The notes below the pieces were generated by a model that searched no databases, had not been told where the DNA came from, and saw only the letters and a list, made by a program, of their open reading frames with translations. This document shows, piece after piece, positions 15,464 through 22,340 of a DNA stretch of 27,355 bases; the first letter of the stretch is position 1, and every line of letters begins with the position of its first letter. A program made the translations under genes and the position numbers. The DNA is from JAWXCM01 sp034408745. GTDB taxonomy: Bacteria; Acidobacteriota; Terriglobia; Bryobacterales; Bryobacteraceae. The stretch covers positions 1 to 27,355 of the forward strand of contig JAWXCM010000013.1 in assembly GCA_034408745.1 (NCBI GenBank). Direction: 5' to 3'.

Positions 15464-16180
15464 ATGAAAAAAGTACTAGGGCTACTAGGCCCACTAGTGT
15501 TGTGTTTCGGCTTACACGCCGAGACGATTCCGGGTGGATTTCTTCAACTCGGAAACTTGCGCACGGACTTCACGCTTTACGGGTTCGAGGGGAGTAAAGT
15601 ATCCCTGCTGGACATTGACGTGAGAGGTAACGACTATTCGATTCAGGGCAGCGCCACAGTCAATCCCGACCCGTTCATCGACTACGGGTTCACGATCAAG
15701 AACCTCGGAGCTGCGGATCTGAGTTTCCTGTTCTTCCTGTCGACACCGTACATTGGCGGTCCATACTCGTATTTGACGAGCAGCCACTCCGGTTCGGCGA
15801 CGGATTCTTTCGGTCTTGCTACACCAATCAACGGCATGGTGGCGGTGACGCCGCAGGCTGGCGGCATTCACCAGCCTTTCGTGGATATCACTCCGTACGG
15901 CTCGATCATGGGCGGATGCAGTTACGCGGCGATCGCACCGGGATCTTCCGTTCCGTGCGGCGTGGGTAATGAAATCGGGCTCCCGATTATTTCCGGAATA
16001 ACGGGTAGCCTCACGATGATCCTTGGTGGCACTCTGTCCGCTGGAGACGTTTATACCTTTAACGGTCTGGTGAACATTTCCAATTTTCCTGGCGACGAAG
16101 TTCCAGAGCCTGGCACGATGGGCATAGGCCTTCTTGCGCTTGGGATGGGCACGTATCTGCGCCGCCGGATAGCTGCGTAG
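15464..16180 (+). CDS. PEP-CTERM sorting-domain secreted protein
   Basis: This 238-residue protein has a signal peptide (MKKVLGLLGPLVLCFGLHAE) and an intact PEP-CTERM tail: VPEPGTMGIGLLALGMGTYL followed by RRR. The tail is recognised by an exosortase (EpsH/Xrt family), which cleaves it after membrane insertion and hands the protein to the cell surface or exopolysaccharide matrix. The mature part is rich in Gly, Ser, Thr and aromatic residues and is probably beta-rich; no enzymatic motif is seen. The ATG at 15464 has GGAGGAG upstream; an in-frame ATG at 15404 would put 20 unrelated residues before the signal peptide. No exosortase gene is in the window. It is monocistronic, with a strong terminator. 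Confidence 0.85.
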   Translation: MKKVLGLLGPLVLCFGLHAETIPGGFLQLGNLRTDFTLYGFEGSKVSLLDIDVRGNDYSIQGSATVNPDPFIDYGFTIKNLGAADLSFLFFLSTPYIGGPYSYLTSSHSGSATDSFGLATPINGMVAVTPQAGGIHQPFVDITPYGSIMGGCSYAAIAPGSSVPCGVGNEIGLPIISGITGSLTMILGGTLSAGDVYTFNGLVNISNFPGDEVPEPGTMGIGLLALGMGTYLRRRIAA

Positions 16181-16200
16181 TTCTTGTTCCTGTGTGCATG

Positions 16201-16233
16201 AAAAGGGCGGGCGCTTCGGCTGCCGCCCTTTTT
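16201..16233 (+). terminator. Rho-independent terminator of the PEP-CTERM gene
   Basis: A 10-bp perfect stem (AAAAGGGCGG with CCGCCCTTTT) with a 12-nt loop containing CTTCGG, ending in a T run, lies 20 bases after the stop codon. Confidence 0.85.
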
Positions 16234-16248
16234 GTGTGTCTGAAGCTT

Positions 16249-16306
16249 GGCGTCCGTAGGCGCCCGCCGCAGGCCCCCAAGCCTGGCCTGGGGGCCTGCC
16301 CCCCTT
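16249..16306. repeat. REP-like double-palindrome repeat, copy A
   Basis: The first half is GGCGTCCGTAGGCGCCCGCC. The second half is a perfect 10-bp stem, GCAGGCCCCC (16269-16278) with GGGGGCCTGC (16290-16299). It is followed by a C run and T run. The same two-part element, with 16 of 20 identical bases in the first half, recurs at 25446-25490. It lies between the convergent PEP-CTERM and MerR genes. Confidence 0.65.
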
Positions 16307-16308
16307 TT

Positions 16309-16473
16309 TGCAAGGGTTGAGGCGGCTTTTGCTTTGCGGGTGGCGGTTCCGGTTTCCTGACGGGCTGCTTTCGGACAGCTAGCCTGGGCTTGGCCTTGTT
16401 TGCGAGGGTTTAGACGGCTTTTGCTTTGCGCGTGGCGGTTCCGGTTTCCTGACGGGCTGGCTTTCGGACGGCT
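16309..16473. repeat. Direct duplication of the MerR gene 3' end
   Basis: Bases 16309-16380 repeat 16402-16473 almost exactly (about 72 bases, offset 93, a handful of substitutions and one missing G). The second copy encodes the last residues of the MerR-type regulator (RKPARQETGTATRKAKAV); the first copy lies outside the gene, after its stop. Confidence 0.8.
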
Positions 16474-16928
16474 GGACCGAGGGGGAGCGTTCCGCTGAGC
16501 CGACGGACCTGGTCGCTGACGCAGACGAGGAACATGGGTTGTTTGGCGGACTTCAGGATATCAATGATGCGATCATTGCTGTCTTCGAGGTAGACGGATT
16601 TGCCATCGGTGACGAGATGGACGTCCTGTTCGCCGGTGAGGACGTCGTGGAGGCGCCTACCCATCTCCTTCTGGAGAAACTTGAGTACGCGGCGGATTTT
16701 CTGGAGAGAGAAGCCTTTGCGCCGGAGTTCGGCGATAACGGTAACTTCCACCACCTCTTCAGGCAGGTACACACGTTTGTGACCCTCATGGCGAGGCGAC
16801 ACTACTTTACGTTCATCCCACCACTGGAGCTGCCGGAGACTCACCTGCGCGATACGGGCGACATCGCTGCTTGTGAACGACTGCTCGGGCGAGAGAGATT
16901 CAGGACGGCTCTTTTTTGATTTAAACAT
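16410..16928 (-). CDS. MerR-family transcriptional regulator
   Basis: A 172-residue DNA-binding protein. Residues about 18-85 are a MerR winged helix (FTSSDVARIAQVSLRQLQWW, then RVYLPEEVVEVTVIAELRRK and FSLQKIRRVLKFL), where the usual YYE turn is WWD. The remainder (LVTDGKSVYLEDSNDRII) is a short domain without the cysteine metal-binding loop of metal-sensing MerR proteins. The C-terminus is a basic tail. Such proteins twist the spacer of target promoters; its target and signal are unknown. It has its own good promoter just upstream and is divergent from the enolase-family operon, which is a plausible target. The 3' end is duplicated downstream. Confidence 0.85.
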   Translation of the reverse strand: MFKSKKSRPESLSPEQSFTSSDVARIAQVSLRQLQWWDERKVVSPRHEGHKRVYLPEEVVEVTVIAELRRKGFSLQKIRRVLKFLQKEMGRRLHDVLTGEQDVHLVTDGKSVYLEDSNDRIIDILKSAKQPMFLVCVSDQVRRLSGTLPLGPAVRKPARQETGTATRKAKAV

Positions 16929-16966
16929 TGGCGGCGGATTCCGTTCTCAGGGAAGTGTGCTACCCG

Positions 16967-16994
16967 ATTTTATCCGACCTGCGGCCAGAGTCAA
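16967..16994 (-). promoter_or_regulatory. Sigma-70 promoter of the MerR gene
   Basis: On the minus strand TTGACT (16994-16989) and TAAAAT (16972-16967) are 16 bases apart. Transcription would start near 16960, about 32 bases before the ATG at 16928. Confidence 0.55.
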
Positions 16995-17006
16995 TAGGCT
17001 GAAACG

Positions 17007-17023
17007 GCCTGTTTTCAACAGGC
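17007..17023. promoter_or_regulatory. Dyad in the MerR / enolase-operon intergenic region
   Basis: A perfect 7-bp inverted repeat GCCTGTT/AACAGGC with a 3-base centre lies between the divergent genes, just upstream of the MerR promoter. It could be an operator for the regulator or a transcript hairpin. Confidence 0.4.
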
Positions 17024-17071
17024 TCAAACTGCACCCCTACAGGCGGGATACACTCACAGGGAGAACACAAG

Positions 17072-18253
17072 ATGTCCCGTTTCCTGTCACGCAGAGAGGT
17101 TTTGGCGATGCCTGTATTTTCCGGGCTGGGGTTGTCCGCCGGACTGGCTCCGTCGATTACGCGAGTTGAGATCTACCCCGCGACGTACGGGGTGACCGGT
17201 CGATTCCGATTCTTCCCGAAGCCGGAGAGGCCTACGCTTTTAGTGAAGCTGACGGCGGAGGACGGCACCGCAGGCTGGGGTCAAAGTGTACCCATTCCTA
17301 CATGGAGCTATGAGAGTCCGGAATCGGTGGCCATCACACTGGAGAAGTATCTGGCACCGGTGATTGTTGGGGCGTCACCGTTCGATCTTGCCGGGATTCA
17401 CCAGAAGATGCAGAAGGCAATTGCGCCTTCGTTCTCGACGGGGATGCCGATTGCGAAGGCGGGGATCGACCTGGCGGTTCACGACCTGGCGGGCCGGCTG
17501 ATGAAGAAAAATATTGCCGAGGCGATGTGGTCGCGCAAGGGCAACGACCGGGTGGTGCTGAGTTATACGATTAATCCGGTAAAGCTGGAGGAGACGGACG
17601 AGCTGGTTGCACAGGGGAAGGCGCTGGGATACCGGCACTTTAACCTGAAAGTAGCGCCGGATGCGAAGTTCGACGTGGAGTTGTGCCGGCGGGTTCGGAA
17701 GCTGGCTCCGGATTCCTTCCTGTGGATTGACGCCAATGGCGGGTATGACGTGGCTACGGCGCTGCAGGTGGCTCCAAAGTTTGCCGATTTGGGCGTGGAC
17801 GTGTTTGAGCAGCCTGTGGCGGCGAACCGACTTACCGGGTTTCGGGAGCTGAAGCGACAGGGCGCGCTGCCGATTCTGATGGACGAGGGTGTTGTGTCGT
17901 CCGTGGAACTGGTGGAGTTCATCAAGCTGGGACTGCTGGACGGGGTCGCGATGAAGCCGGCCCGGACAGCCGGGCTGTGGGATGCGCGGAAGCAGATCGA
18001 GATTTTGCAGGACGCGGGAATGTTGTTTCTGGGGAGCGGGCTGACGGATCCGGATGTGTCTCTGGCGGCCTCACTGAGTTTGTATGGCGCGTATGGGCTG
18101 AAGTTTCCGGCGGCGCTGAACGGGCTGCAGTTTCTGCGGGGCTCGTTTTTGAAGACGCCGTTTGTGCTGGAGGATGGGGCGATCCGGGTTCCGACTGGTC
18201 CGGGGCTGGGGGTTGAGGTGGATGAATCGAAGCTGGTTCGGAGGAATGGCTGA
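17072..18253 (+). CDS. Enolase-superfamily enzyme (mandelate racemase / muconate lactonizing type)
   Basis: A 393-residue enzyme of the MLE/MR branch. The capping domain is residues about 30-140 and the barrel follows. Metal ligands D220 (LWIDAN), E246 (VFEQP) and D271 (LMDEG) are present. The catalytic lysines are K193 (FNLKVA, so the usual KxK reads NLK and its first lysine is absent) and K295 (AMKPARTAG). This is the MLE-like layout used for racemisation, epimerisation, dehydration or lactonisation by proton abstraction next to a carboxylate; the substrate is unknown. The N-terminus MSRFLSRREVLAMPVFSGLG looks like a twin-arginine export signal, unusual for the family as a whole but common in this phylum. 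An AGGGAG lies 8 bases before the ATG. The stop overlaps the next start by one base. Confidence 0.88.
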   Translation: MSRFLSRREVLAMPVFSGLGLSAGLAPSITRVEIYPATYGVTGRFRFFPKPERPTLLVKLTAEDGTAGWGQSVPIPTWSYESPESVAITLEKYLAPVIVGASPFDLAGIHQKMQKAIAPSFSTGMPIAKAGIDLAVHDLAGRLMKKNIAEAMWSRKGNDRVVLSYTINPVKLEETDELVAQGKALGYRHFNLKVAPDAKFDVELCRRVRKLAPDSFLWIDANGGYDVATALQVAPKFADLGVDVFEQPVAANRLTGFRELKRQGALPILMDEGVVSSVELVEFIKLGLLDGVAMKPARTAGLWDARKQIEILQDAGMLFLGSGLTDPDVSLAASLSLYGAYGLKFPAALNGLQFLRGSFLKTPFVLEDGAIRVPTGPGLGVEVDESKLVRRNG

Positions 18254-19194
18254 TGTTACGCTTTGCTCTGTTTGCAATTGCGGGCCTGGCAGTGGCGGCG
18301 GGCCTGGTGGCGGCCGAGCCTGGGTTTACGTGGGTTGAGGCTGAGGGTCAGCTCAACCTGACGGAGAACGGTAAGCCGGTCCTGACTTACCAGAAGGGCA
18401 TGAAGCTGGCCAACGGAGCTCCGGAGATGAAGCGGCGGGCCGGGTATGTCCATCCTTTGTATGCGCCGAACGGGGCGGTGGTGACCGACGATTTTCCGCG
18501 GGATCACTGGCATCACCGGGGCGTGTTCTGGGCGTGGCAGGCCGTGAAGTATCAGGGCGTGACGCGGGATCACTGGACGCTGACGGGCGGAGTGTTGACA
18601 AAGCCGGAGAAGTCGAGCGCGAAGTCGGGGAAGGAAGGTCTGCTGGACGTGACCAGCGGGTGGTTCTTCGACGGGCAGCGGATTGTGAACGAGTCGGTTT
18701 CGCTGCGGGTGGAGCCTGTGCAGGGGACTTCGCGGAAGCTCCATTTTGCGATCAGGCTGGAGGCTGTTGGAGAGCCGGTGGAGCTGACTGGAGAGCTGGC
18801 GAACAAGAAGGGCTACGGCGGGTTTAGCGTGCGATTCGCTCCACGCGAGAATACGGTTGTTCGGACAGACAAGGGTGTGGAGGCGAAAGACACGGACATG
18901 GTTCCGCATCCGTGGGCGGAGCTGGAGGCGACATATGGCGCCAAGGCGAATGGCGCCAAGGCGAACGGCGCCAAGGCGAACGGCGCCAAGGCGAATGGCG
19001 CCAAGGCGAACGGCGGCAAACGCGCGGCGCTTCGGATTGACGATAGTTCCTCAAATCCCGGGTTTCCGAACGGGTGGTGTTTGCGGAATTATGGTTTTTT
19101 AGGCGTGAATTATCCGGGATTATCGGCATTAAAGCTGGAGAAAGGGAAGCCGCTTACTTTGAGTTATACGGTTACGGTACGTTCGGTTGAGTAA
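18253..19194 (+). CDS. DUF6807 (PmoA-like) secreted protein with GAKAN repeats
   Basis: A 313-residue protein with a signal peptide (MLRFALFAIAGLAVAAGLVAA). It belongs to the DUF6807 / "methane oxygenase PmoA" annotated family, whose name is historical and does not show methane oxidation. Typical elements are RRAGYVHPLYAPNGAVVTDD, DHWHHRGVFWAW and, near the end, RNYGFLGVNYPGLS. The histidine-rich HWHH stretch may bind metal. Members are commonly found near sugar-catabolism and enolase-family genes; the reaction is unknown. Between about residues 229 and 253 there are five copies of GAKAN coded by a 15-nt tandem repeat, an insertion not expected for the family. The start overlaps the upstream stop (TGATG), and the stop lies inside the DAHP synthase gene. 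Confidence 0.85.
   Translation: MLRFALFAIAGLAVAAGLVAAEPGFTWVEAEGQLNLTENGKPVLTYQKGMKLANGAPEMKRRAGYVHPLYAPNGAVVTDDFPRDHWHHRGVFWAWQAVKYQGVTRDHWTLTGGVLTKPEKSSAKSGKEGLLDVTSGWFFDGQRIVNESVSLRVEPVQGTSRKLHFAIRLEAVGEPVELTGELANKKGYGGFSVRFAPRENTVVRTDKGVEAKDTDMVPHPWAELEATYGAKANGAKANGAKANGAKANGAKANGGKRAALRIDDSSSNPGFPNGWCLRNYGFLGVNYPGLSALKLEKGKPLTLSYTVTVRSVE
18937..19011 (+). repeat. 15-nt in-frame tandem repeat, five copies
   Basis: GGCGCCAAGGCGAAY occurs five times in a row with only a T/C change at the last base, and is followed by a partial unit. Each unit encodes GAKAN, so copy-number change would keep the frame. Confidence 0.95.
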
Positions 19195-20527
19195 GCGGGC
19201 CTGGGCGCCCGATTCGTGGCGTGCGCTGCCGGCGGCGCAGCAGCCGGAATATCCCCTGGCGGCCGAGGTGGAGTCAGTGGTGGAGGAGCTTGCGGTCTAT
19301 CCTCCGCTGGTGACTCCGTGGGAAGTGGAGCAACTCAAGAAGCAGCTTGCTGACGCGGCCGCGGGTCGACGATTTCTGCTGCAGGGCGGGGATTGCGCGG
19401 AGAGTTTCGCGGAATGCGACGGGGCATCGGTCATCAACAAGATGAAGGTGCTGCTGCAGATGAGCCTGGTGCTGGTGCACGGCATCGAGAAGCCGGTGAT
19501 TCGGGTGGGCCGGATTGCGGGTCAATATGCCAAACCGCGGTCGGCTGGCACAGAGACTCGCGATGGTGTGACGCTGCCCTGCTATCGCGGCGATATTGTG
19601 AATGCGTCGGCATTTGACGCGGTGTCGCGGATGCCGGATCCGGCCAGGATGCTGCGGGGCTACGAGCGCGCGGCGCTGACGCTGAACTACGTGCGGGCGC
19701 TGTCGCGGGGCGGGTTCGCCGATATTCACCATCCGGAGAACTGGGACCTGGGGTTTATCGACGGGTCTCAGCTGGCGCGGGAATACGGCGAGATTTTGCG
19801 GAATGTGTCGCGGGCGCTGCGGTTCATGGAGAACGTGCTTCATGTGCATGTGGACGCGATGGAGACGGTGGAATTCTTCACAAGCCATGAGGGCTTGCTG
19901 CTGCCGTATGAGCAGGCTCAGACGCGCGTGGCGGCAGAGGGGCGGTGGTACAACCTGTCGACGCATCTGCCCTGGATTGGAGCGAGGACGCTGCAGGAAG
20001 ACGGCGCTCATGTGGAGTATTTCCGGGGGATTTCGAACCCGATCGGGATTAAGGTGAGTTCGTCGCTACCGGCGGATGCTTTGCTGCGGCTGCTGGATGT
20101 TCTGGATCCGGACCGGGAGCCGGGGCGGATTACTTTGATTCACCGATTTGGGTGCGGGGAGATTGCGGCGCGGCTTCCGGGACTGATTCGTGCGGTTCGA
20201 GGCGCGGGACGAAAGGTGTTGTGGTGCTGCGATCCGATGCACGGGAATACGCGGTCTACGAGTTCCGGGATAAAAACCCGATTATTCGGGGATATTTTTT
20301 CAGAAATGGAGCAGGCATTTGAGGTGCATGCGGCAGAGGGGAATTCGCTGGGCGGGGTGCATTTCGAGATGTCGGGCGAGAATGTGACGGAGTGCCTGGG
20401 CGGGTCGTCGGGGGTTCTGGAGGCGGATTTGGGTCGGGCTTATAAGTCCGAAGTGGATCCGCGGCTGAACTACGAGCAGGCTCTGGAGATCGCGATGCTG
20501 GTGGCTCACCGGCTGCAGCAGGGTTAG
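19187..20527 (+). CDS. Class II DAHP synthase (3-deoxy-7-phosphoheptulonate synthase)
   Basis: The first enzyme of the shikimate pathway, joining phosphoenolpyruvate and erythrose 4-phosphate for aromatic amino acid synthesis. The 446-residue protein is of the plant/mycobacterial type II class: WAPDSWRALPAAQQPEYP at the N-terminus, LLQGGDCAESF with the metal-binding C70, VGRIAGQYAKPRS, WCCDPMHGNT with the ligand histidine, HFEMSGENVTEC, and a final YKSEVDPRLNYEQ. The length is normal. The best start is a TTG at 19187, because similarity begins at once and no ATG is available nearby. It overlaps the end of the DUF6807 gene by 8 bases, so it is translated as part of that operon without a clear Shine-Dalgarno. 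Symbol use differs between organisms (aroG in Mycobacterium), so none is given. Confidence 0.93.
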   Translation: MSKRAWAPDSWRALPAAQQPEYPLAAEVESVVEELAVYPPLVTPWEVEQLKKQLADAAAGRRFLLQGGDCAESFAECDGASVINKMKVLLQMSLVLVHGIEKPVIRVGRIAGQYAKPRSAGTETRDGVTLPCYRGDIVNASAFDAVSRMPDPARMLRGYERAALTLNYVRALSRGGFADIHHPENWDLGFIDGSQLAREYGEILRNVSRALRFMENVLHVHVDAMETVEFFTSHEGLLLPYEQAQTRVAAEGRWYNLSTHLPWIGARTLQEDGAHVEYFRGISNPIGIKVSSSLPADALLRLLDVLDPDREPGRITLIHRFGCGEIAARLPGLIRAVRGAGRKVLWCCDPMHGNTRSTSSGIKTRLFGDIFSEMEQAFEVHAAEGNSLGGVHFEMSGENVTECLGGSSGVLEADLGRAYKSEVDPRLNYEQALEIAMLVAHRLQQG

Positions 20528-20598
20528 ACTACTTCGAACTTGACGCAGGCCTGGCCCAGGTAGATTTCAGCGCCAGTGTGGAGGCGCAGGCTACCTAC
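20524..20598 (-). pseudogene. 3' remnant of a second FHA-domain gene
   Basis: Reading from about 20598 to the TAA at 20526-20524 gives LHTGAEIYLGQACVKFEVV, which closely matches the C-terminal end LHNGDEIYFGQARVRFDLI of the complete FHA protein coded at 21651. The DNA is about 80% identical over roughly 60 bases. The rest of the FHA domain is absent. The stop codon overlaps the stop of the convergent DAHP synthase gene. Confidence 0.75.
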
Positions 20599-20625
20599 GT
20601 GGGGGCGGCGCCGGGTTCTAAGTCT

Positions 20626-20656
20626 AAGGGCGAGCGGACGATATCGGCTCGCCCTT
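20626..20656. terminator. Hairpin between convergent genes
   Basis: A perfect 10-bp stem AAGGGCGAGC/GCTCGCCCTT with an 11-nt loop. It lies about 100 bases after the DAHP synthase stop and about 75 bases after the end of the opposing PEP-CTERM gene. It lacks a clear T run on either strand, so termination is plausible for both but not certain. Confidence 0.45.
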
Positions 20657-20730
20657 CGGCGTGCGGTTCCCGGCGTAGCAAGTGGGTGAAAACTCGGAAA
20701 ACTGGCAGCGAACGGATTGAAGTTAGCTTT

Positions 20731-21444
20731 TCAGCAGCCTCTCAAGCTTCTCCACCAGGTGCTGGCGCGGTGTTTACCATTCTTTGACCGTTGTATCCGG
20801 CCGTCGGCGGCGCCCAAACCGACTAAGCCAGCCAGGACCATCAGACCGGAAGTTGATGGTTCCGGTGTGCTGGCGGCGGCCTGGTCCAGAACCTGAAATG
20901 CCGGTCCCCCACCCGAGTTTAAACCGACGGTCCAGCCGCCCCCCTGATTGATTCCGCGGACCGCCGGCAAATTGCCCCAACCCCAGATGGAAAACGTGTC
21001 GGGAGAACCAGCCGTAGCAATGAGCCAATACTGCGTGCCACCTTGCAACGTAATGGGCGTATGAGGTGTGACCGACGTCAGATGGCAACAGTCCAGGTAG
21101 TTCGGAAAGCCGCTCAATGTCCAGCTATCCAAAACGGTCCCTCCTGTATAGTTGGTCGCGAGGGTAATGGTGGTGATATCCGGATCGAAAAACCTCGACG
21201 CCAGGCCCAGCTCGATTTGGCCCAGTGAGGCGTTGGCAGCCGGCGTGAACGCCGTCGCGCTCGCAAGGTACCCCGAGCCTCCAAAGTGACTCGAATACCA
21301 GGCAGTTCCCCACGCACCATCGCCGCTACCCGAGCTGTAGCTGGGGGGATTAGACATGTTGGTATATATCACTGTGGCCTGCCCGCGAAATGGCGCGACC
21401 GCGAACAGCAGACACAGCGCGAAGAGGATCGAGTCTGGCCGCAT
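20731..21444 (-). CDS. PEP-CTERM protein with a frameshifted sorting tail
   Basis: The product is an exported protein with a signal peptide (MRPDSILFALCLLFAVAPFR) and a beta-rich body of a choice-of-anchor type (FTPAANASLGQIELGLASRF, GTQYWLIATAG). It ends with STPEPSTSGLMVLAGLVGLG, the PEP motif and membrane helix of a PEP-CTERM tail. The arginine cluster that must follow is missing in this frame, which continues AADGRIQRSKNGK to the stop at 20731. In the next frame the same bases read RRRRPDTTVKEW and stop at 20774, exactly what a normal tail needs. One G lost from the GGG before the cluster explains this. The start at 21444 fits the signal peptide, though the ribosome binding site is weak; an in-frame ATG lies at 21552. 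Confidence 0.75.
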   Translation of the reverse strand: MRPDSILFALCLLFAVAPFRGQATVIYTNMSNPPSYSSGSGDGAWGTAWYSSHFGGSGYLASATAFTPAANASLGQIELGLASRFFDPDITTITLATNYTGGTVLDSWTLSGFPNYLDCCHLTSVTPHTPITLQGGTQYWLIATAGSPDTFSIWGWGNLPAVRGINQGGGWTVGLNSGGGPAFQVLDQAAASTPEPSTSGLMVLAGLVGLGAADGRIQRSKNGKHRASTWWRSLRGC

Positions 21445-21650
21445 ACACCGACCGTTTCGATGCCGCCCTGCGGCAGTCTCGCATTCAGAAACACTACTGA
21501 ACTTTCTCCAAACCTGAGTACGCTTCACTTTTACGGTTCCTTTACTGTGCATTTTTCGAAGCCCGCGACGGCTCCTTACTGTTACAGCGGAATTCACTCA
21601 GATGGAGGGACAAAGAAAGAATGACAGGTCGTGTTTAACCCGCGGCTTCT

Positions 21651-22340
21651 CTAAATCAAATCGAACCTGACGCGAGCCTGGCCGAAGTAAATCTCGTCGC
21701 CGTTGTGGAGGCGCAAGCCTCGGCCAGCGGCTCCCGGGACCTCGACCAGGCGGCCGTCGTGGATGGCGCTGGTGCCGTAGCTGGAGCCGTCGTCGAAGAG
21801 CCGGTATGCTCCGTCGACGAACTCGATGTGGGCGTGGGCTCGGGAGACGGTGTCGCCTTCGAGTACCAGGTCGTTGCGGCGGACGAGGCGGTGGCGGTCG
21901 TCGAGAACGTCGGCGAGGCGGCCTACATGGATGCGGGTGCGGCTGAGGTCGAGGGTGGAGGCGTCGGGCAGGGTGAAGCGGACGGTTCCGGCGGTGGGGA
22001 CGGGCGGCGTGATTTCACGGCACTCGACTGTTGGCGCGGCGCCGGGCTCGAGGGTGACGGTCAGGTTGGACGGGAACTCGATGCGCTCCCGTGTGAAGAA
22101 GTCGCGGATGTCGGTCTGCAGCGTTTCGAAGGCAGTGATCTGGTCTTCAGGCACGCGGACCAGCACGTTATTGTACGGGAAGCGGCGTTTGGCGCGGGGC
22201 AGCATCTGCACGCGGCACTCGACGGCATCGAGCACCATGCGGTGCACTTCGATTGCTTCCTTCACCTGACCAGGCTGGGCGGCAAAGAGTCCGCGCAGGC
22301 GTTCGTCGATGGATCGTTCCAAATCCCTGAAAAAGCTCAT
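21651..22340 (-). CDS. FhaA-like protein: DUF3662 plus FHA domain
   Basis: A 229-residue cytoplasmic protein. Residues about 1-115 (FFRDLERSIDERLRGLFAAQ) are the DUF3662 domain found at the N-terminus of mycobacterial FhaA. Residues about 120-229 are a forkhead-associated domain with the phosphothreonine-binding set G140-R141, S166-R167-A-H169 and SSYGT (187-190 in place of the common NGT context). FHA domains dock on phosphothreonine made by Ser/Thr kinases; in mycobacteria FhaA links PknB to peptidoglycan synthesis. The gene starts inside the end of the SEDS-PBP gene (ATGA overlap), so the two are translationally coupled. Its position behind a kinase and a SEDS-PBP gene supports the same role. 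A degenerate copy of its 3' end lies at 20524-20598. Confidence 0.9.
   Translation of the reverse strand: MSFFRDLERSIDERLRGLFAAQPGQVKEAIEVHRMVLDAVECRVQMLPRAKRRFPYNNVLVRVPEDQITAFETLQTDIRDFFTRERIEFPSNLTVTLEPGAAPTVECREITPPVPTAGTVRFTLPDASTLDLSRTRIHVGRLADVLDDRHRLVRRNDLVLEGDTVSRAHAHIEFVDGAYRLFDDGSSYGTSAIHDGRLVEVPGAAGRGLRLHNGDEIYFGQARVRFDLI

Noticed and set aside
18937..19011. Tandem 15-nt units as a CRISPR array
   Set aside because: Units are adjacent without spacers, are in frame and inside a gene.
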